DNA of 64,000 nt from Rhodopirellula baltica SH 1 (GTDB taxonomy: Bacteria; Planctomycetota; Planctomycetia; Pirellulales; Pirellulaceae). Position 1 is the stretch's first letter. Every line of letters begins with the position of its first letter. The stretch is from NCBI RefSeq assembly GCF_000196115.1, contig NC_005027.1, forward strand, positions 4,650,001 through 4,714,000, written 5' to 3'. The notes beneath the pieces were generated by a model, which worked only from the letters and a program-made list of their open reading frames with translations, made no database searches and was not told where the DNA came from. Shown in pieces: positions 38,038 through 46,474 of this stretch. A program made the position numbers and the translations under genes.

Positions 38038-38784
38038 ATGAAGATCACCCCTGATTTCACGACCACCGTGTCGCCTAGCGACGGCAACGCAATCGTTCGC
38101 AACTCGACTTCCGCATCCGCTTCCGGTCAAACGGTTGCCCAATTAGTGATCGCCGCCCAAGGCGGAGACCAATTGGCATTCGGTGATTTGTTCGAACGCT
38201 ATCGTCCTGTCATTGTCGCATTGGCAATCAGCCGAGTTCGCAACGTGCACGAGGCCGAAGAATTGACGCAAGACGTTTTCATCCAAGCGATGCAAAAGCT
38301 CGATCAACTTCGCGTGCCCGAAGCATTCGGCGGATGGTTGCGTCAAATCGTTCACCGGATGGCAATCAATCGATTCAGCCGGCAACGAACCGCCACCGCG
38401 TGCGATCCAGAAACCCTGGAAGCAACTTGCGTGGATGACATCACGCCTGACAACGTGGCTCAAGATCGCGAGCAAGCCGCGGCGGTTCGAAGTGGCATCG
38501 CACGTCTGGGAAGTCTGGATCGTCAAACGCTCAACGCGTTCTACCTCGATGGACAATCGTTGATCGAGATGAGCGATGCGTTCGACGCTCCAGTCGGAAC
38601 GATCAAGCGGCGTCTGCACACCGCGCGACGCCGATTGGCAGAAACACTGCAAGACGAAATGGCGTTTGGGGATTCGGCGGACAACAGCGCCGACGAATCC
38701 CCCGCCGTCTTGCCGATGCCGTCGGCTCGTGAACGGTCGGATGACTCGATCGGTGATTCCACCCTGATCGCTCAAGCGGTTTGA
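38038..38784 (+). CDS. ECF-type RNA polymerase sigma factor
   Basis: 248 aa from an ATG at 38038, nine bases after GGAGG; the ATG at 38029 touches the Shine-Dalgarno and is unlikely. A disordered N-terminal 30 residues precedes the sigma region 2 (LVIAAQGGDQLAFGDLFERY; NVHEAEELTQDVFIQAMQKL; WLRQIVHRMAINRFSRQR) and region 4 (LGSLDRQTLNAFYLDGQSLI; FDAPVGTIKRRLHTARRRLA). About 45 C-terminal residues are Ser/Asp-rich. No anti-sigma gene lies beside it, which is common for planctomycete ECF proteins. The long leader with a hairpin at the ribosome binding site points to translational control. Confidence 0.93.
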   Translation: MKITPDFTTTVSPSDGNAIVRNSTSASASGQTVAQLVIAAQGGDQLAFGDLFERYRPVIVALAISRVRNVHEAEELTQDVFIQAMQKLDQLRVPEAFGGWLRQIVHRMAINRFSRQRTATACDPETLEATCVDDITPDNVAQDREQAAAVRSGIARLGSLDRQTLNAFYLDGQSLIEMSDAFDAPVGTIKRRLHTARRRLAETLQDEMAFGDSADNSADESPAVLPMPSARERSDDSIGDSTLIAQAV

Positions 38785-38844
38785 TGCGAAACGTTTACTC
38801 CTTTGCTTCACCGCGTGGTGCGATGGAAACCAAAGACTTCAATT

Positions 38845-38869
38845 GAGCGGCGACCGACGGTCGTCGCTC
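38845..38869 (+). terminator. Hairpin after the sigma gene, possible terminator
   Basis: GAGCGGCGACC (38845-38855) pairs with GGTCGTCGCTC (38859-38869) over 11 bp with one G-T, around a 3-nt loop. Only TT follows, so it is a weak candidate. It lies 61 bp after the sigma stop. Confidence 0.4.
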
Positions 38870-39065
38870 TTCTGGGGTAATAAACCTATGTGTCGCGTAA
38901 CGAAGCGCGAGCGGTGAGGCTGGCTACTCAGTCCATGGTCAACAGTTTCAATCTTGGTGCACCCGGCCCCAGACGCTGAACATACAATCAGCAACCATTG
39001 CCTCTGCCCTTCATTTTGCAACTGGATGTGGCCCCCACCCCACTAAAACATTTTTTAAATCTCCG
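38870..39065. other. Intergenic DNA before the CsrA-REC promoter
   Basis: Together with the promoter and leader listed next, 484 bp separate the sigma stop from the CsrA-REC start. In this first part I see no gene, repeat or RNA. An AT-rich run (ACATTTTTTAAAT) at about 39049-39061 lies just upstream of the promoter candidate and might act as an UP-like element. Confidence 0.4.
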
Positions 39066-39094
39066 TTGACTCCAATGGAGTAAACCCATCTACT
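39066..39094 (+). promoter_or_regulatory. Promoter candidate for the CsrA-REC gene
   Basis: TTGACT (39066-39071), a 17-bp spacer and TCTACT (39089-39094); 5/6 and 4/6 matches to the housekeeping consensus. The start site would be near 39101, leaving a leader of about 168 nt before the ATG at 39269. Confidence 0.45.
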
Positions 39095-39103
39095 CCCATG
39101 GAG
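39069..39103. promoter_or_regulatory. Paired palindromic operator-like sites over the promoter
   Basis: ACTCCA-A-TGGAGT (39069-39081) is a perfect palindrome around one base. ACTCCCATGGAG (39092-39103) repeats it with one change and a lost arm base. Their starts are 23 bp apart, close to two helical turns. The first overlaps the -35 box and the second the -10 box of the promoter candidate, the classical layout of a repressor site. Confidence 0.55.
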
Positions 39104-39268
39104 AGGTAGCAGTGATTCCAGGATTGGGATCAAAAAACTGTCAATGGAATGGGGCAACTCTTCTCACGAATCTTCAAGCAAGGTTGACGTGATCCGGCGG
39201 GATTCGCGAGGTTTTTTGGGGGTCGACTTATACAGTCGATGCCCACGCAACGAGACGGAGTTCCAGGC

Positions 39269-40069
39269 ATGTTGTTACTATCACGAAAACCGGGCGAAGC
39301 CATCGTATTCCCAAGCTTGGGAATCACGATCAATGTGACGCGGGCATCTGCAAGAACGGCCACGATCGGAATCGACGCGCCGCCCGAGATTCGCATCCTT
39401 CGAAAAGAGCTATGCAACTGGGCAGTTGAAGAAGCCTTTGATGTTGCAAGTTTCGAGCAAAATTTCGGGAACGTGAAGCTCGAACTGCACCAGCTTCGAA
39501 ATCATTTGAACACGCTGAATTTGGGGCTTCAACTCTATCGCCAGCAAATGGATGCGGGGCTGAAAGAGGCAGCGGACCGAACGTTTTTGAAGGTCATGCA
39601 TCAACTCGATTGTCTTGAGCGAAACTTCGGAAAGCGCGCCGAAGCCATCGACGCACAGATGGAAAATTTGAACCTCCATAGTTCGGTCAAATTGCTGCTG
39701 GTTGAAGACGATGCTGACGAACGTGACTTTTTGGCTGGCATCCTTTCAATGCGTGGCTGCGTTGTCGATTGCGTCGCGAGTGGCAATGCCGCCATCAGCT
39801 ATCTGAACAGTAACGAATCACCCGATTACGTCCTGCTGGACATGCAGATGGCGGACGGCGATGGTGCCTCGACGATCCGACAATTGCGACAATGCGAAGC
39901 GTCAAAGAACATTCGAATCGTTGCGACCAGCGGAAAGTCTCCCTGCGACTATGGAGTCGCGGAAGGTCCAACGGGATTCGATCGCTGGTTTGCAAAGCCA
40001 CTCAATACGGACGGTCTGCTGCGTTACATCCAATCCGATGAAAACAGCATCAAGCCATTGGCCTGCTAG
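39269..40069 (+). CDS. CsrA-response regulator fusion protein
   Basis: 266 aa from an ATG at 39269 with GGAG eight bases upstream; an ATG at 39239 would add 10 residues before the CsrA start. Residues 1-48 form a CsrA domain (MLLLSRKPGEAIVFPSLGIT; ATIGIDAPPEIRILRKEL) with the RNA-contact Leu4 and Arg45 equivalent to Leu4 and Arg44 of E. coli CsrA. Residues about 55-135 are helical (LELHQLRNHLNTLNLGLQLY) and resemble a dimerisation bundle. Residues 140-258 are a receiver domain with all key residues: Asp147, Asp148, phospho-acceptor Asp191, Thr220 and Lys243. Phosphorylation may control RNA binding. A GGA lies in its own Shine-Dalgarno, so autoregulation is possible. No histidine kinase gene is nearby. 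Confidence 0.9.
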   Translation: MLLLSRKPGEAIVFPSLGITINVTRASARTATIGIDAPPEIRILRKELCNWAVEEAFDVASFEQNFGNVKLELHQLRNHLNTLNLGLQLYRQQMDAGLKEAADRTFLKVMHQLDCLERNFGKRAEAIDAQMENLNLHSSVKLLLVEDDADERDFLAGILSMRGCVVDCVASGNAAISYLNSNESPDYVLLDMQMADGDGASTIRQLRQCEASKNIRIVATSGKSPCDYGVAEGPTGFDRWFAKPLNTDGLLRYIQSDENSIKPLAC

Positions 40070-40284
40070 CCTGGTTTGCAGATCACATCGATTGTCGCCA
40101 CGAGTTCTCATCGTCACTCGCACTCAAGGTTTGTGTTCAAGAAGCTTGTATTCAAGAATTGCTTTTGAGTCTCATGGACGAGGGTGAAGTACGACAATCG
40201 TTTTACTTTGACACAAACCGATCGCGGGTCGCTGAAGCAAGACGCTTCAGTGCCCCGTTAGTTTCAAAATCGACGCCACCGAAA

Positions 40285-41274
40285 TCACTCCTGCTCGATC
40301 GAGGTATCGATCAAGCCAAAATTTTCGGCGTGGAATCGCATTAGGTCGACACATCGCTGCTCATAGATCTTCATCGCAGAATGGGGGACCTCCGGAACAA
40401 CAATGCTTTCGAATGGAATCTCAAGTGATTTCAAGAAGGCCATGTACTCCAGATTATTCTGGTAATTGAAACCTTTGGTCCCGACATAGATCATCCAATC
40501 CACCTTTTGCGATTTCTGTTTGGAATACTCCCGAGCCAAATCCCACACATTGTCGCCTTCTGCGAATACCAAGGTTTCTGATTCGCGGCCGCCTGACTCA
40601 CTGATTTTGCGTTCGGTTTCGTATCCGCCACCGCCTGCGGCTGCACTGCAAAATAGATCCGGGTAGCGAAGCGACAACCGCATCGTCCCACGTCCGCCCT
40701 GCGAGAACCCTTCGATTCCACGATGCTCACGATCAGCAATCGTTCGATAAGTTGCATCGATGTGTGGGATCAGTTCTTTGATGAACACGTCCGCACCCTG
40801 CTTGGTTGGTTCCTTGGGAATGTTGTAGTGACTGACCGGGCCGCCGTTGACAAAGACGTAGATCATGCCCGGAACTTGGCCTGATTCCATTGCCAAATGC
40901 ATCTGCGGAACCAAGGCGATCGACTTCGATTCGCTACCCGGTCGCCCGCCATGCAAGTAATAGACAACGGGAAATCGCTTGCCCGCATCACCATCAGAGT
41001 ATCCCGGCGGCATCAAAATCGCGTACCCGACGTCGCAATTCAGCGATGGGCTTTGAAACGTTGCGTGTTTGAGTGATGGATGTTCCCGTTGCTTTGGAAT
41101 GGGGTTTACCCACGCGAACGGAGCCGGCTTTTTCTTCTTCGTCTTTCGCGATGCGTTCTTCTTGTTAGCTTCCGATGTCGACTTATCCCCGGACTGCGTC
41201 TGAGGTGATCCCGCGAACGAGACGGTTCCCGCGAGCAACGATACACTGAGAACCAAACAGACAACGTGACGCAT
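40285..41274 (-). CDS. Exported esterase (esterase D / feruloyl esterase-like alpha/beta hydrolase)
   Basis: 329 aa from an ATG at 41274. A signal peptide is clear (MRHVVCLVLSVSLLAGTVSF), followed by a Lys/Ser/Thr-rich linker (about 20-50). The alpha/beta hydrolase core has VVYYLHGGRPGSES, the nucleophile elbow GIEGFSQGGRGT, and a C-terminal His in VVPEVPHSAMKIYEQRC. This is the pattern of Pfam esterase PF00756, which includes feruloyl and xylan esterases and trehalose mycolyltransferases. A role in breaking plant or algal polysaccharide esters is possible. The gene stands alone; 215 bp to the CsrA-REC stop hold only a weak inverted repeat. Confidence 0.9.
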   Translation of the reverse strand: MRHVVCLVLSVSLLAGTVSFAGSPQTQSGDKSTSEANKKNASRKTKKKKPAPFAWVNPIPKQREHPSLKHATFQSPSLNCDVGYAILMPPGYSDGDAGKRFPVVYYLHGGRPGSESKSIALVPQMHLAMESGQVPGMIYVFVNGGPVSHYNIPKEPTKQGADVFIKELIPHIDATYRTIADREHRGIEGFSQGGRGTMRLSLRYPDLFCSAAAGGGGYETERKISESGGRESETLVFAEGDNVWDLAREYSKQKSQKVDWMIYVGTKGFNYQNNLEYMAFLKSLEIPFESIVVPEVPHSAMKIYEQRCVDLMRFHAENFGLIDTSIEQE

Positions 41275-41393
41275 GAGCAATGTCCAGGGCGGGGAGATTC
41301 GGTGGGGATACGCCACTATACTATTCCAAGCTGCGACCGTTGTTTAACACGACACCCTCTTCACATCTCCTTCCACGACCAAGCGTCTTAACG

Positions 41394-41843
41394 ATGGATC
41401 CGTTCTTACAAGCCGCTCTGAATGAAGCACGCCTGGGGCTCAACGAACACGGAATTCCGATCGGCTCGGTGTTGGTGATCGACAATGAGATCGTTTCCCG
41501 TGGTCACAACCGCCGCATTCAAAATGGCAGTTCGATCCTGCACGCCGAAATGGATTGTTTGGAACGTGCCGGCCGCCTGACCGCGAACGACTATTCTCGA
41601 TCAACGCTGTACTCGACGTTGTCACCCTGTGACATGTGCAGTGGTGCCGCCCTGCTCTACAAAATCCCACGAATCATCGTCGGAGAAAATCAAACGTTTC
41701 AAGGACCGGAGTCCTACGTCCGCAGCCGGGGCGTTGATCTGCAGATCGTCAATGATCCGGATTGCATCGAGCTGATGCGTGCCTTCATTCAAAACAACCC
41801 GACGCTTTGGAACGAAGACATCGGCCTACCAACTCAATCCTGA
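41394..41843 (+). CDS. Cytosine deaminase (CDA/dCMP deaminase-type zinc enzyme)
   Basis: 149 aa from an ATG at 41394; the frame is open further upstream but lacks protein features. The zinc site is complete: SILHAEMDCLERAG (His and catalytic Glu) and TLSPCDMCSGAALLYKIPRI (two Cys). The sequence GENQTFQGPESYVRSRGVDL and overall length match yeast-type cytosine deaminase more than tRNA adenosine deaminase. It turns cytosine into uracil and ammonia in pyrimidine salvage. It overlaps the next gene by 10 bp tail to tail. Confidence 0.93.
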   Translation: MDPFLQAALNEARLGLNEHGIPIGSVLVIDNEIVSRGHNRRIQNGSSILHAEMDCLERAGRLTANDYSRSTLYSTLSPCDMCSGAALLYKIPRIIVGENQTFQGPESYVRSRGVDLQIVNDPDCIELMRAFIQNNPTLWNEDIGLPTQS

Positions 41844-42952
41844 CTTCCCGTCGCAGCCTCCTGCTCAAGCACCGATCCAGCGCCACACTTTTCACAAGCG
41901 GGCAAGAGCGAATGCCGGACTCCACCGCATTTTTTGCATGCGTGGAAAAGCGTCGTTTCGCAACACGGGCATGTATAAGGCTGGTCGAATGTGGCCGCAT
42001 CCCCATCGACCGTGACGGGCGTACGTTTCTTCAGACTTCGCCGCGTCCACACCGCGAATTTCAGGGGCCCGCGCTGAATCGGATAATCGCATATCGGGCA
42101 AAAGAAGTGAGCGTAAGCTTCCCGGTATTGACGAAGCAACCAATCGCGACTGGGTTTGGCAATTAGACGCAGCAACCGCACCAGGACTCCCGTCGCAATG
42201 GCCAAAGACAACAAGATCAGGATGTACTTGAAGTAGATCGCGGGAAAATGATCGTGCATCACAAGCAATACGCGAGCGGCCACGGCACCGCTGAGTGCAT
42301 ACACGAGCATCGCATAGGTGCCACCAGCGTGACGCACAAACAACCATCCGCAAACAAGCAACAAAGGGATCAACAATGCGAGCTTGTACGCAGCGAGTTT
42401 CCATTGATGCTGTTCCGCAAGTTCTTCGTACTCATCCGCAATTGGGCGACTAACACGCGTGATAGCTTCTTCATTCTCCCGTTGTTGTCGCTCGACATCG
42501 TCCAGTTGGTCATTGAGATTGGAAAGTTCAGCGTTGAGCGTTTGCGTCTGGCTTTGATTCGCCAAAAACAACTGCAAACTATCCGTGAGTGCCAACTTCT
42601 GCTCATCGCTCAAAGACGTCGCGTTCTCATCCGCGTTGCGTTTGAGTTCTAGCAACTGGTTGATTGTTTGCTGCGAATCGCGAGTCGTTTGCCCCGTCAG
42701 TTGCCGGCGTCGTTCGGTCGACGCGATCTGCTGTTTCAAATCCAACAGCTGCGCGGCGAGCGTCTGGCGTTCGTCCTGCAACTCCTGTGGCAACCCTTCC
42801 TCCAACATCTGGCTGTAGTTCGGTCCTTGCACGCGATCAATGTCGCGAACGATGTAGCCAAGCAACCAAAATGCGAGCAGCCCTACCGCGACGCTGAACC
42901 CAAAGACCATGAATCGAAGCACGAACGATCCGCGATGTTTCTTCGTTTTCAT
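41834..42952 (-). CDS. Coiled-coil membrane protein with C-terminal zinc ribbons
   Basis: 372 aa. An N-terminal membrane helix (FMVFGFSVAVGLLAFWLLGY) is followed by about 140 residues of Gln/Leu/Glu-rich coiled coil (LAAQLLDLKQQIASTERRRQ; LNDQLDDVERQQRENEEAIT), three or four more membrane helices (LALLIPLLLVCGWLFVRH; ILILLSLAIATGVLVRLL) and a C-terminus with four Cys pairs (FFCPICDYPI; YTCPCCETTLFHACKKCGG; PACEKCGAGS), expected to bind two zinc ions. I recognise no named family. It may sense or anchor something on the cytoplasmic side. It sits alone, 109 bp downstream of the UbiB gene stop. Confidence 0.8.
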   Translation of the reverse strand: MKTKKHRGSFVLRFMVFGFSVAVGLLAFWLLGYIVRDIDRVQGPNYSQMLEEGLPQELQDERQTLAAQLLDLKQQIASTERRRQLTGQTTRDSQQTINQLLELKRNADENATSLSDEQKLALTDSLQLFLANQSQTQTLNAELSNLNDQLDDVERQQRENEEAITRVSRPIADEYEELAEQHQWKLAAYKLALLIPLLLVCGWLFVRHAGGTYAMLVYALSGAVAARVLLVMHDHFPAIYFKYILILLSLAIATGVLVRLLRLIAKPSRDWLLRQYREAYAHFFCPICDYPIQRGPLKFAVWTRRSLKKRTPVTVDGDAATFDQPYTCPCCETTLFHACKKCGGVRHSLLPACEKCGAGSVLEQEAATGSQD

Positions 42953-43061
42953 TGATTCGCCTCGAGTCGAATGTTGGTGGGTGCCCTCTTAAGCGTAGAG
43001 CCCACTCCTTCGAGATTCTTCGCGAAAATCCCGCGAAGTTAGATCTAGACGAGGCATCGCG

Positions 43062-44768
43062 TCATTCGCTTCGCAAAATCGCGAGGCAGAGAGCGACCAT
43101 CACGCTGAAGCTGGCGATCAATCCCACCAATCCGAGGATACTGACTCGCTGAATCCCGAACATTGGCTGATCGGGGAACAACACCGGCGAGACTTCATAG
43201 GACAGCATCAGCGCCGACCCGAGGAACACCGCACTGGTCATCAACCCAACGACCAAGCGATTGACCACTGGCGCAAATCGTTTGGGTTCCAAACGCACCT
43301 GCAACTGCCCCAGTCGGGCTTGGTTCATCAGCGACAGCAACTGCTCCGGCGCGTTCTCCATGAACGCTTCGCTCTCCAGGTAAATCCGTCGGGCCTGCCG
43401 AAGTCGTCTTGCCGGAGTTAAACGGCGGATCATCACTCGGCGAAGATACGAGCGGACAATGTCCAGTGAATCGAATCCAACACCGATTTCTCGCAAAGTT
43501 CCCTCCAGCGAGATCAACATCTTCAACAGCAGAGCCGACTGATTGGGCAAACCGATCCCGTGCCGGTGGAGAATCTCGCTGAGCTGATTCAACGCCCCCG
43601 ACAAATCAAAGCGGTCCAGCGTTTGTCGGCCGTAGGTGTCCACAAAATCAGCCACATCGATTTCCAAAGCCGACTGATCCAAGTCGACTCGCGGGTTGCC
43701 CACGCGACGAATCAATCGGGTCAGCCGTCGACAATCTCCCGCGTTGATGGCCGCCAACATCTCCTCGATCGACTCACGCATCGCTTCATCAATGCGGCCG
43801 GTCATCCCGAAGTCAAGAATCGCCAAGCGACCGTCTCGCAAGCAAAACAGGTTGCCCGGGTGTGGATCGGCGTGAAAGAACCCGTCCTCGAACACCATTC
43901 GCAGATAGGTTCGAGCAAGCGTTCGGCCAAGTTCCGGAGGCAGGTCCGCACGAGTCATCTCGCCTGTCTCACGAGAGGGCGAGTGAACATCACGCTCAAA
44001 AACTTTTGCCAATGGTTCGCCAACCATCTCTTCCATCACCAAAACACGCCGCGTGCACAATTGGTCGAACACGGACGGAATGACGATTTCAGCTTTGTCC
44101 GCCTCCAAAATTTGTGCGAACTGCTTCAGGTTGCTGCGTTCGCGATTGAAGTCCAGCTCGCGAAGGATCATCGGCATCAATTGCCGAACCATGTCCGATG
44201 GTCCCCAGATAGCGAGCGACTCGACATGATCAGCCCATTGGGCCAATCCCTCGAGAACATCCAGATCCTCGCGCATCATTTTCTCGATGCCGCGACGTTG
44301 GACCTTCAGCACCACTCGCTGGCCGTCCATCAACTCAGCACGATGGACTTGCCCAATCGATGCGGTCGCAAGCGGCATCGGTTCAATGTGACGGAAGTGT
44401 TTGCGGAAGTTCGGGCCGAGCTCTTCTGCGAGCGTTGTTTCGACGACTTCCATGCTGTCTGGCGAAACTTCGTTGCGAAGCTGTTTCAACTCTTCCGCGA
44501 TTTCGTTGCCGACGAGGTCAGGCCGTGCCGCCAGGACTTGACCCACCTTGATGAATGTGGGGCCCAGCTCGGTGATCGCCATCCGAATCCGTTGCGACCG
44601 GGTGTATTGCGTCAGCGGAACGCCCGAACGATCCTTGATCCAGTTCTGCAGCGGCAAACGCCTCGTGCGACTGATCCAGTCCGCCAATCCGTACCGGCGC
44701 AGCACCCTCAGGATCTCGCGTCCTCGACGCAGATTGCGGTACAACTGGGGGATCGATGTCAGCTTCAT
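43062..44768 (-). CDS. ubiB: ABC1/UbiB family protein kinase-like
   Basis: 568 aa from an ATG at 44768. UbiB hallmarks: the KxGQ helix (ELGPTFIKVGQVLAARPDLV), Ala-rich nucleotide loop (ATASIGQVHRAELMDGQRVV; LKVQRRG with the Lys), HADPHPGNLFCLRDGRLAIL (catalytic and metal Asp/Asn) and ILDFGMTGRIDE (DFG). Two C-terminal membrane helices follow (NRLVVGLMTSAVFLGSALML; VSILGLVGLIASFSVMVALC). UbiB proteins act as ATPases that help make or place quinones at the membrane. The neighbouring gene starts 95 bp away on the other strand, so the promoters are back to back. Confidence 0.92.
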   Translation of the reverse strand: MKLTSIPQLYRNLRRGREILRVLRRYGLADWISRTRRLPLQNWIKDRSGVPLTQYTRSQRIRMAITELGPTFIKVGQVLAARPDLVGNEIAEELKQLRNEVSPDSMEVVETTLAEELGPNFRKHFRHIEPMPLATASIGQVHRAELMDGQRVVLKVQRRGIEKMMREDLDVLEGLAQWADHVESLAIWGPSDMVRQLMPMILRELDFNRERSNLKQFAQILEADKAEIVIPSVFDQLCTRRVLVMEEMVGEPLAKVFERDVHSPSRETGEMTRADLPPELGRTLARTYLRMVFEDGFFHADPHPGNLFCLRDGRLAILDFGMTGRIDEAMRESIEEMLAAINAGDCRRLTRLIRRVGNPRVDLDQSALEIDVADFVDTYGRQTLDRFDLSGALNQLSEILHRHGIGLPNQSALLLKMLISLEGTLREIGVGFDSLDIVRSYLRRVMIRRLTPARRLRQARRIYLESEAFMENAPEQLLSLMNQARLGQLQVRLEPKRFAPVVNRLVVGLMTSAVFLGSALMLSYEVSPVLFPDQPMFGIQRVSILGLVGLIASFSVMVALCLAILRSE

Positions 44769-44863
44769 GAGATTCCGTGAAGGTGGTTGGTCGCTCCATT
44801 GTGATCGCTGGCTTGGCAAATCGTCGAGCAGGACGAATTTTCGGCCTCGAAAACCTTCCCTTT

Positions 44864-46435
44864 ATGCCCAATATTCCGCTCGCAGCGTTGGTTCCGCCCG
44901 GATTGCCGGCCCCCGATCCGACATTTGCCGACGATTGGGCAACAGCGATCACAACGACGATTGAGCTGATACTGGTGTCCGCCGGAATCGCGGTTCTGAT
45001 TGGCGTGCCCACGGCTTTCTTCGTCAGCCAATTGCGACCGAATCATTGGTTGGTCCGAATCTGGACGTTCTTCGCGTTCGTGACTTTGGCAATGCCATTG
45101 ATCTTGTTGGCGGCAGCCTGGGAATCAACCGCTGGCAAATTTGGATGGTTGGTTACGACCATGACGGGAGGCAACCTGGGTTGGGTTGGATGGATTCATG
45201 GGATGCACGGTGTTGCTTTGGTGTCACTGGCAACGGTCTGGGCAACACGTCGAATTTCTCCGGTTGCGATTCAACAAGCCGCTTTAGACTTTTCGCCCTG
45301 CCAAATTTGGTGGCGTGTGCGATTGCCGATCGCATTGCCATGGATCATTGCGTCGGCCATCGGCGTAATGGTACTCGCGTCGACCGAGATGAGCGTCGCG
45401 GATTTGCACAGCGTCCGAACCGTCGCCGATCAGTTTTATCTTTTCTATTCGGTGGATCCAAACACGACGTCCGTGTTGGTGTCGACGTTGGTCCCGATGT
45501 TGGTCGGAGGCATCCCAACTTTATTGTGGTTTTGGTTGCAACGTCGCCGATGGAAAGTCGCGTCCGACTGGGATGCTGAGCCCGTGGACGCACCATCGAT
45601 AACGACTGATACAGCGACGAGCGGAATTCGCCTGACCGCGATGGCGGCCGTGATGTCTTGCACGCTGTTGTTGATCCTGCCACTCGCCGGATTGATTGTC
45701 CAAACCGGCCACGCGGTCGAAGTGGTGGACGGTCAACGGCAAGCGACCTTCCGTTGGCAGGCATCGGTCCGAGCAATCGCCGAGGCTCCCAAGCTCTTTG
45801 GCGAAGAGATCGCCTGGACCGTTCAGCTCGCTTTTTTCTCCATCATCCTGTCACTGCCCATTGCGATGGGACTGGCTCGCCTGGCTCGCTCGTCCAAAGC
45901 GTCTGGCCTCGTCATCGACGTCTTGGGAACCATGTTATTCCTTGTCCCCGGACCGGTCATTGGAATGACGGTCGCGGCATTTTTCCGCCTACCGTTGACG
46001 GGACTGGATCGGCTCGCAACGCATACCTTGGTGCCGACATTGCTCGCCGTTGGCGTGCGAAGCGTTCTTGTCTCCTACGCGATTTTGCGTAATGCCTATG
46101 ACGGCATTGATGATGCCACTTGGCGATCCGGGCAAATGGATGGTTCGGTCGCTTGGCGTTGGTGGCACCTGGAGATCCCCTTGCTGCGACGCGGATTGGG
46201 TATTGCGGCATTGGCGGTTGCGATCGTTTCGGCGGGCGACGTGCCGGCGGCGATGCCGGTTTTGCCCCCCGGCGTGACCACGACGGGCACGCGATTGTTC
46301 GGATTGCTTCACAGCGGAGCCCGATACCAGGAGGCATCGCTGGCAATCGTTCACACGGGAATGGTGATCCTGCTGTGCGGGGTGATCTCGGCCATGCGAC
46401 TCCACTTGCGTCGTTCAAGCAAAGGCGTAGATTGA
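44864..46435 (+). CDS. ABC transporter permease, fused two-domain (FbpB/ThiP-like)
   Basis: 523 aa from an ATG at 44864; an ATG at 44777 is possible but leaves only 8 bp to the ubiB start. About 12 membrane helices in two halves, each with a binding-protein-dependent transport signature: QQAALDFSPCQIWWRVRLPI in the first half and RSGQMDGSVAWRWWHLEIPL in the second, where the EAA loop docks the ATPase. This is the layout of iron(III), thiamine and similar importers. Neither ATPase nor binding protein is found within the window, so partners must be elsewhere. Confidence 0.85.
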   Translation: MPNIPLAALVPPGLPAPDPTFADDWATAITTTIELILVSAGIAVLIGVPTAFFVSQLRPNHWLVRIWTFFAFVTLAMPLILLAAAWESTAGKFGWLVTTMTGGNLGWVGWIHGMHGVALVSLATVWATRRISPVAIQQAALDFSPCQIWWRVRLPIALPWIIASAIGVMVLASTEMSVADLHSVRTVADQFYLFYSVDPNTTSVLVSTLVPMLVGGIPTLLWFWLQRRRWKVASDWDAEPVDAPSITTDTATSGIRLTAMAAVMSCTLLLILPLAGLIVQTGHAVEVVDGQRQATFRWQASVRAIAEAPKLFGEEIAWTVQLAFFSIILSLPIAMGLARLARSSKASGLVIDVLGTMLFLVPGPVIGMTVAAFFRLPLTGLDRLATHTLVPTLLAVGVRSVLVSYAILRNAYDGIDDATWRSGQMDGSVAWRWWHLEIPLLRRGLGIAALAVAIVSAGDVPAAMPVLPPGVTTTGTRLFGLLHSGARYQEASLAIVHTGMVILLCGVISAMRLHLRRSSKGVD

Positions 46436-46474
46436 AACGTTTCGCCGCGTCCGTACCCCGCTTCGGCAATTGCC

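Noticed and set aside
43560-44780. 406-codon plus-strand frame opposite ubiB
   Set aside because: All UbiB motifs are on the minus strand; the plus frame has no family match and is a shadow.
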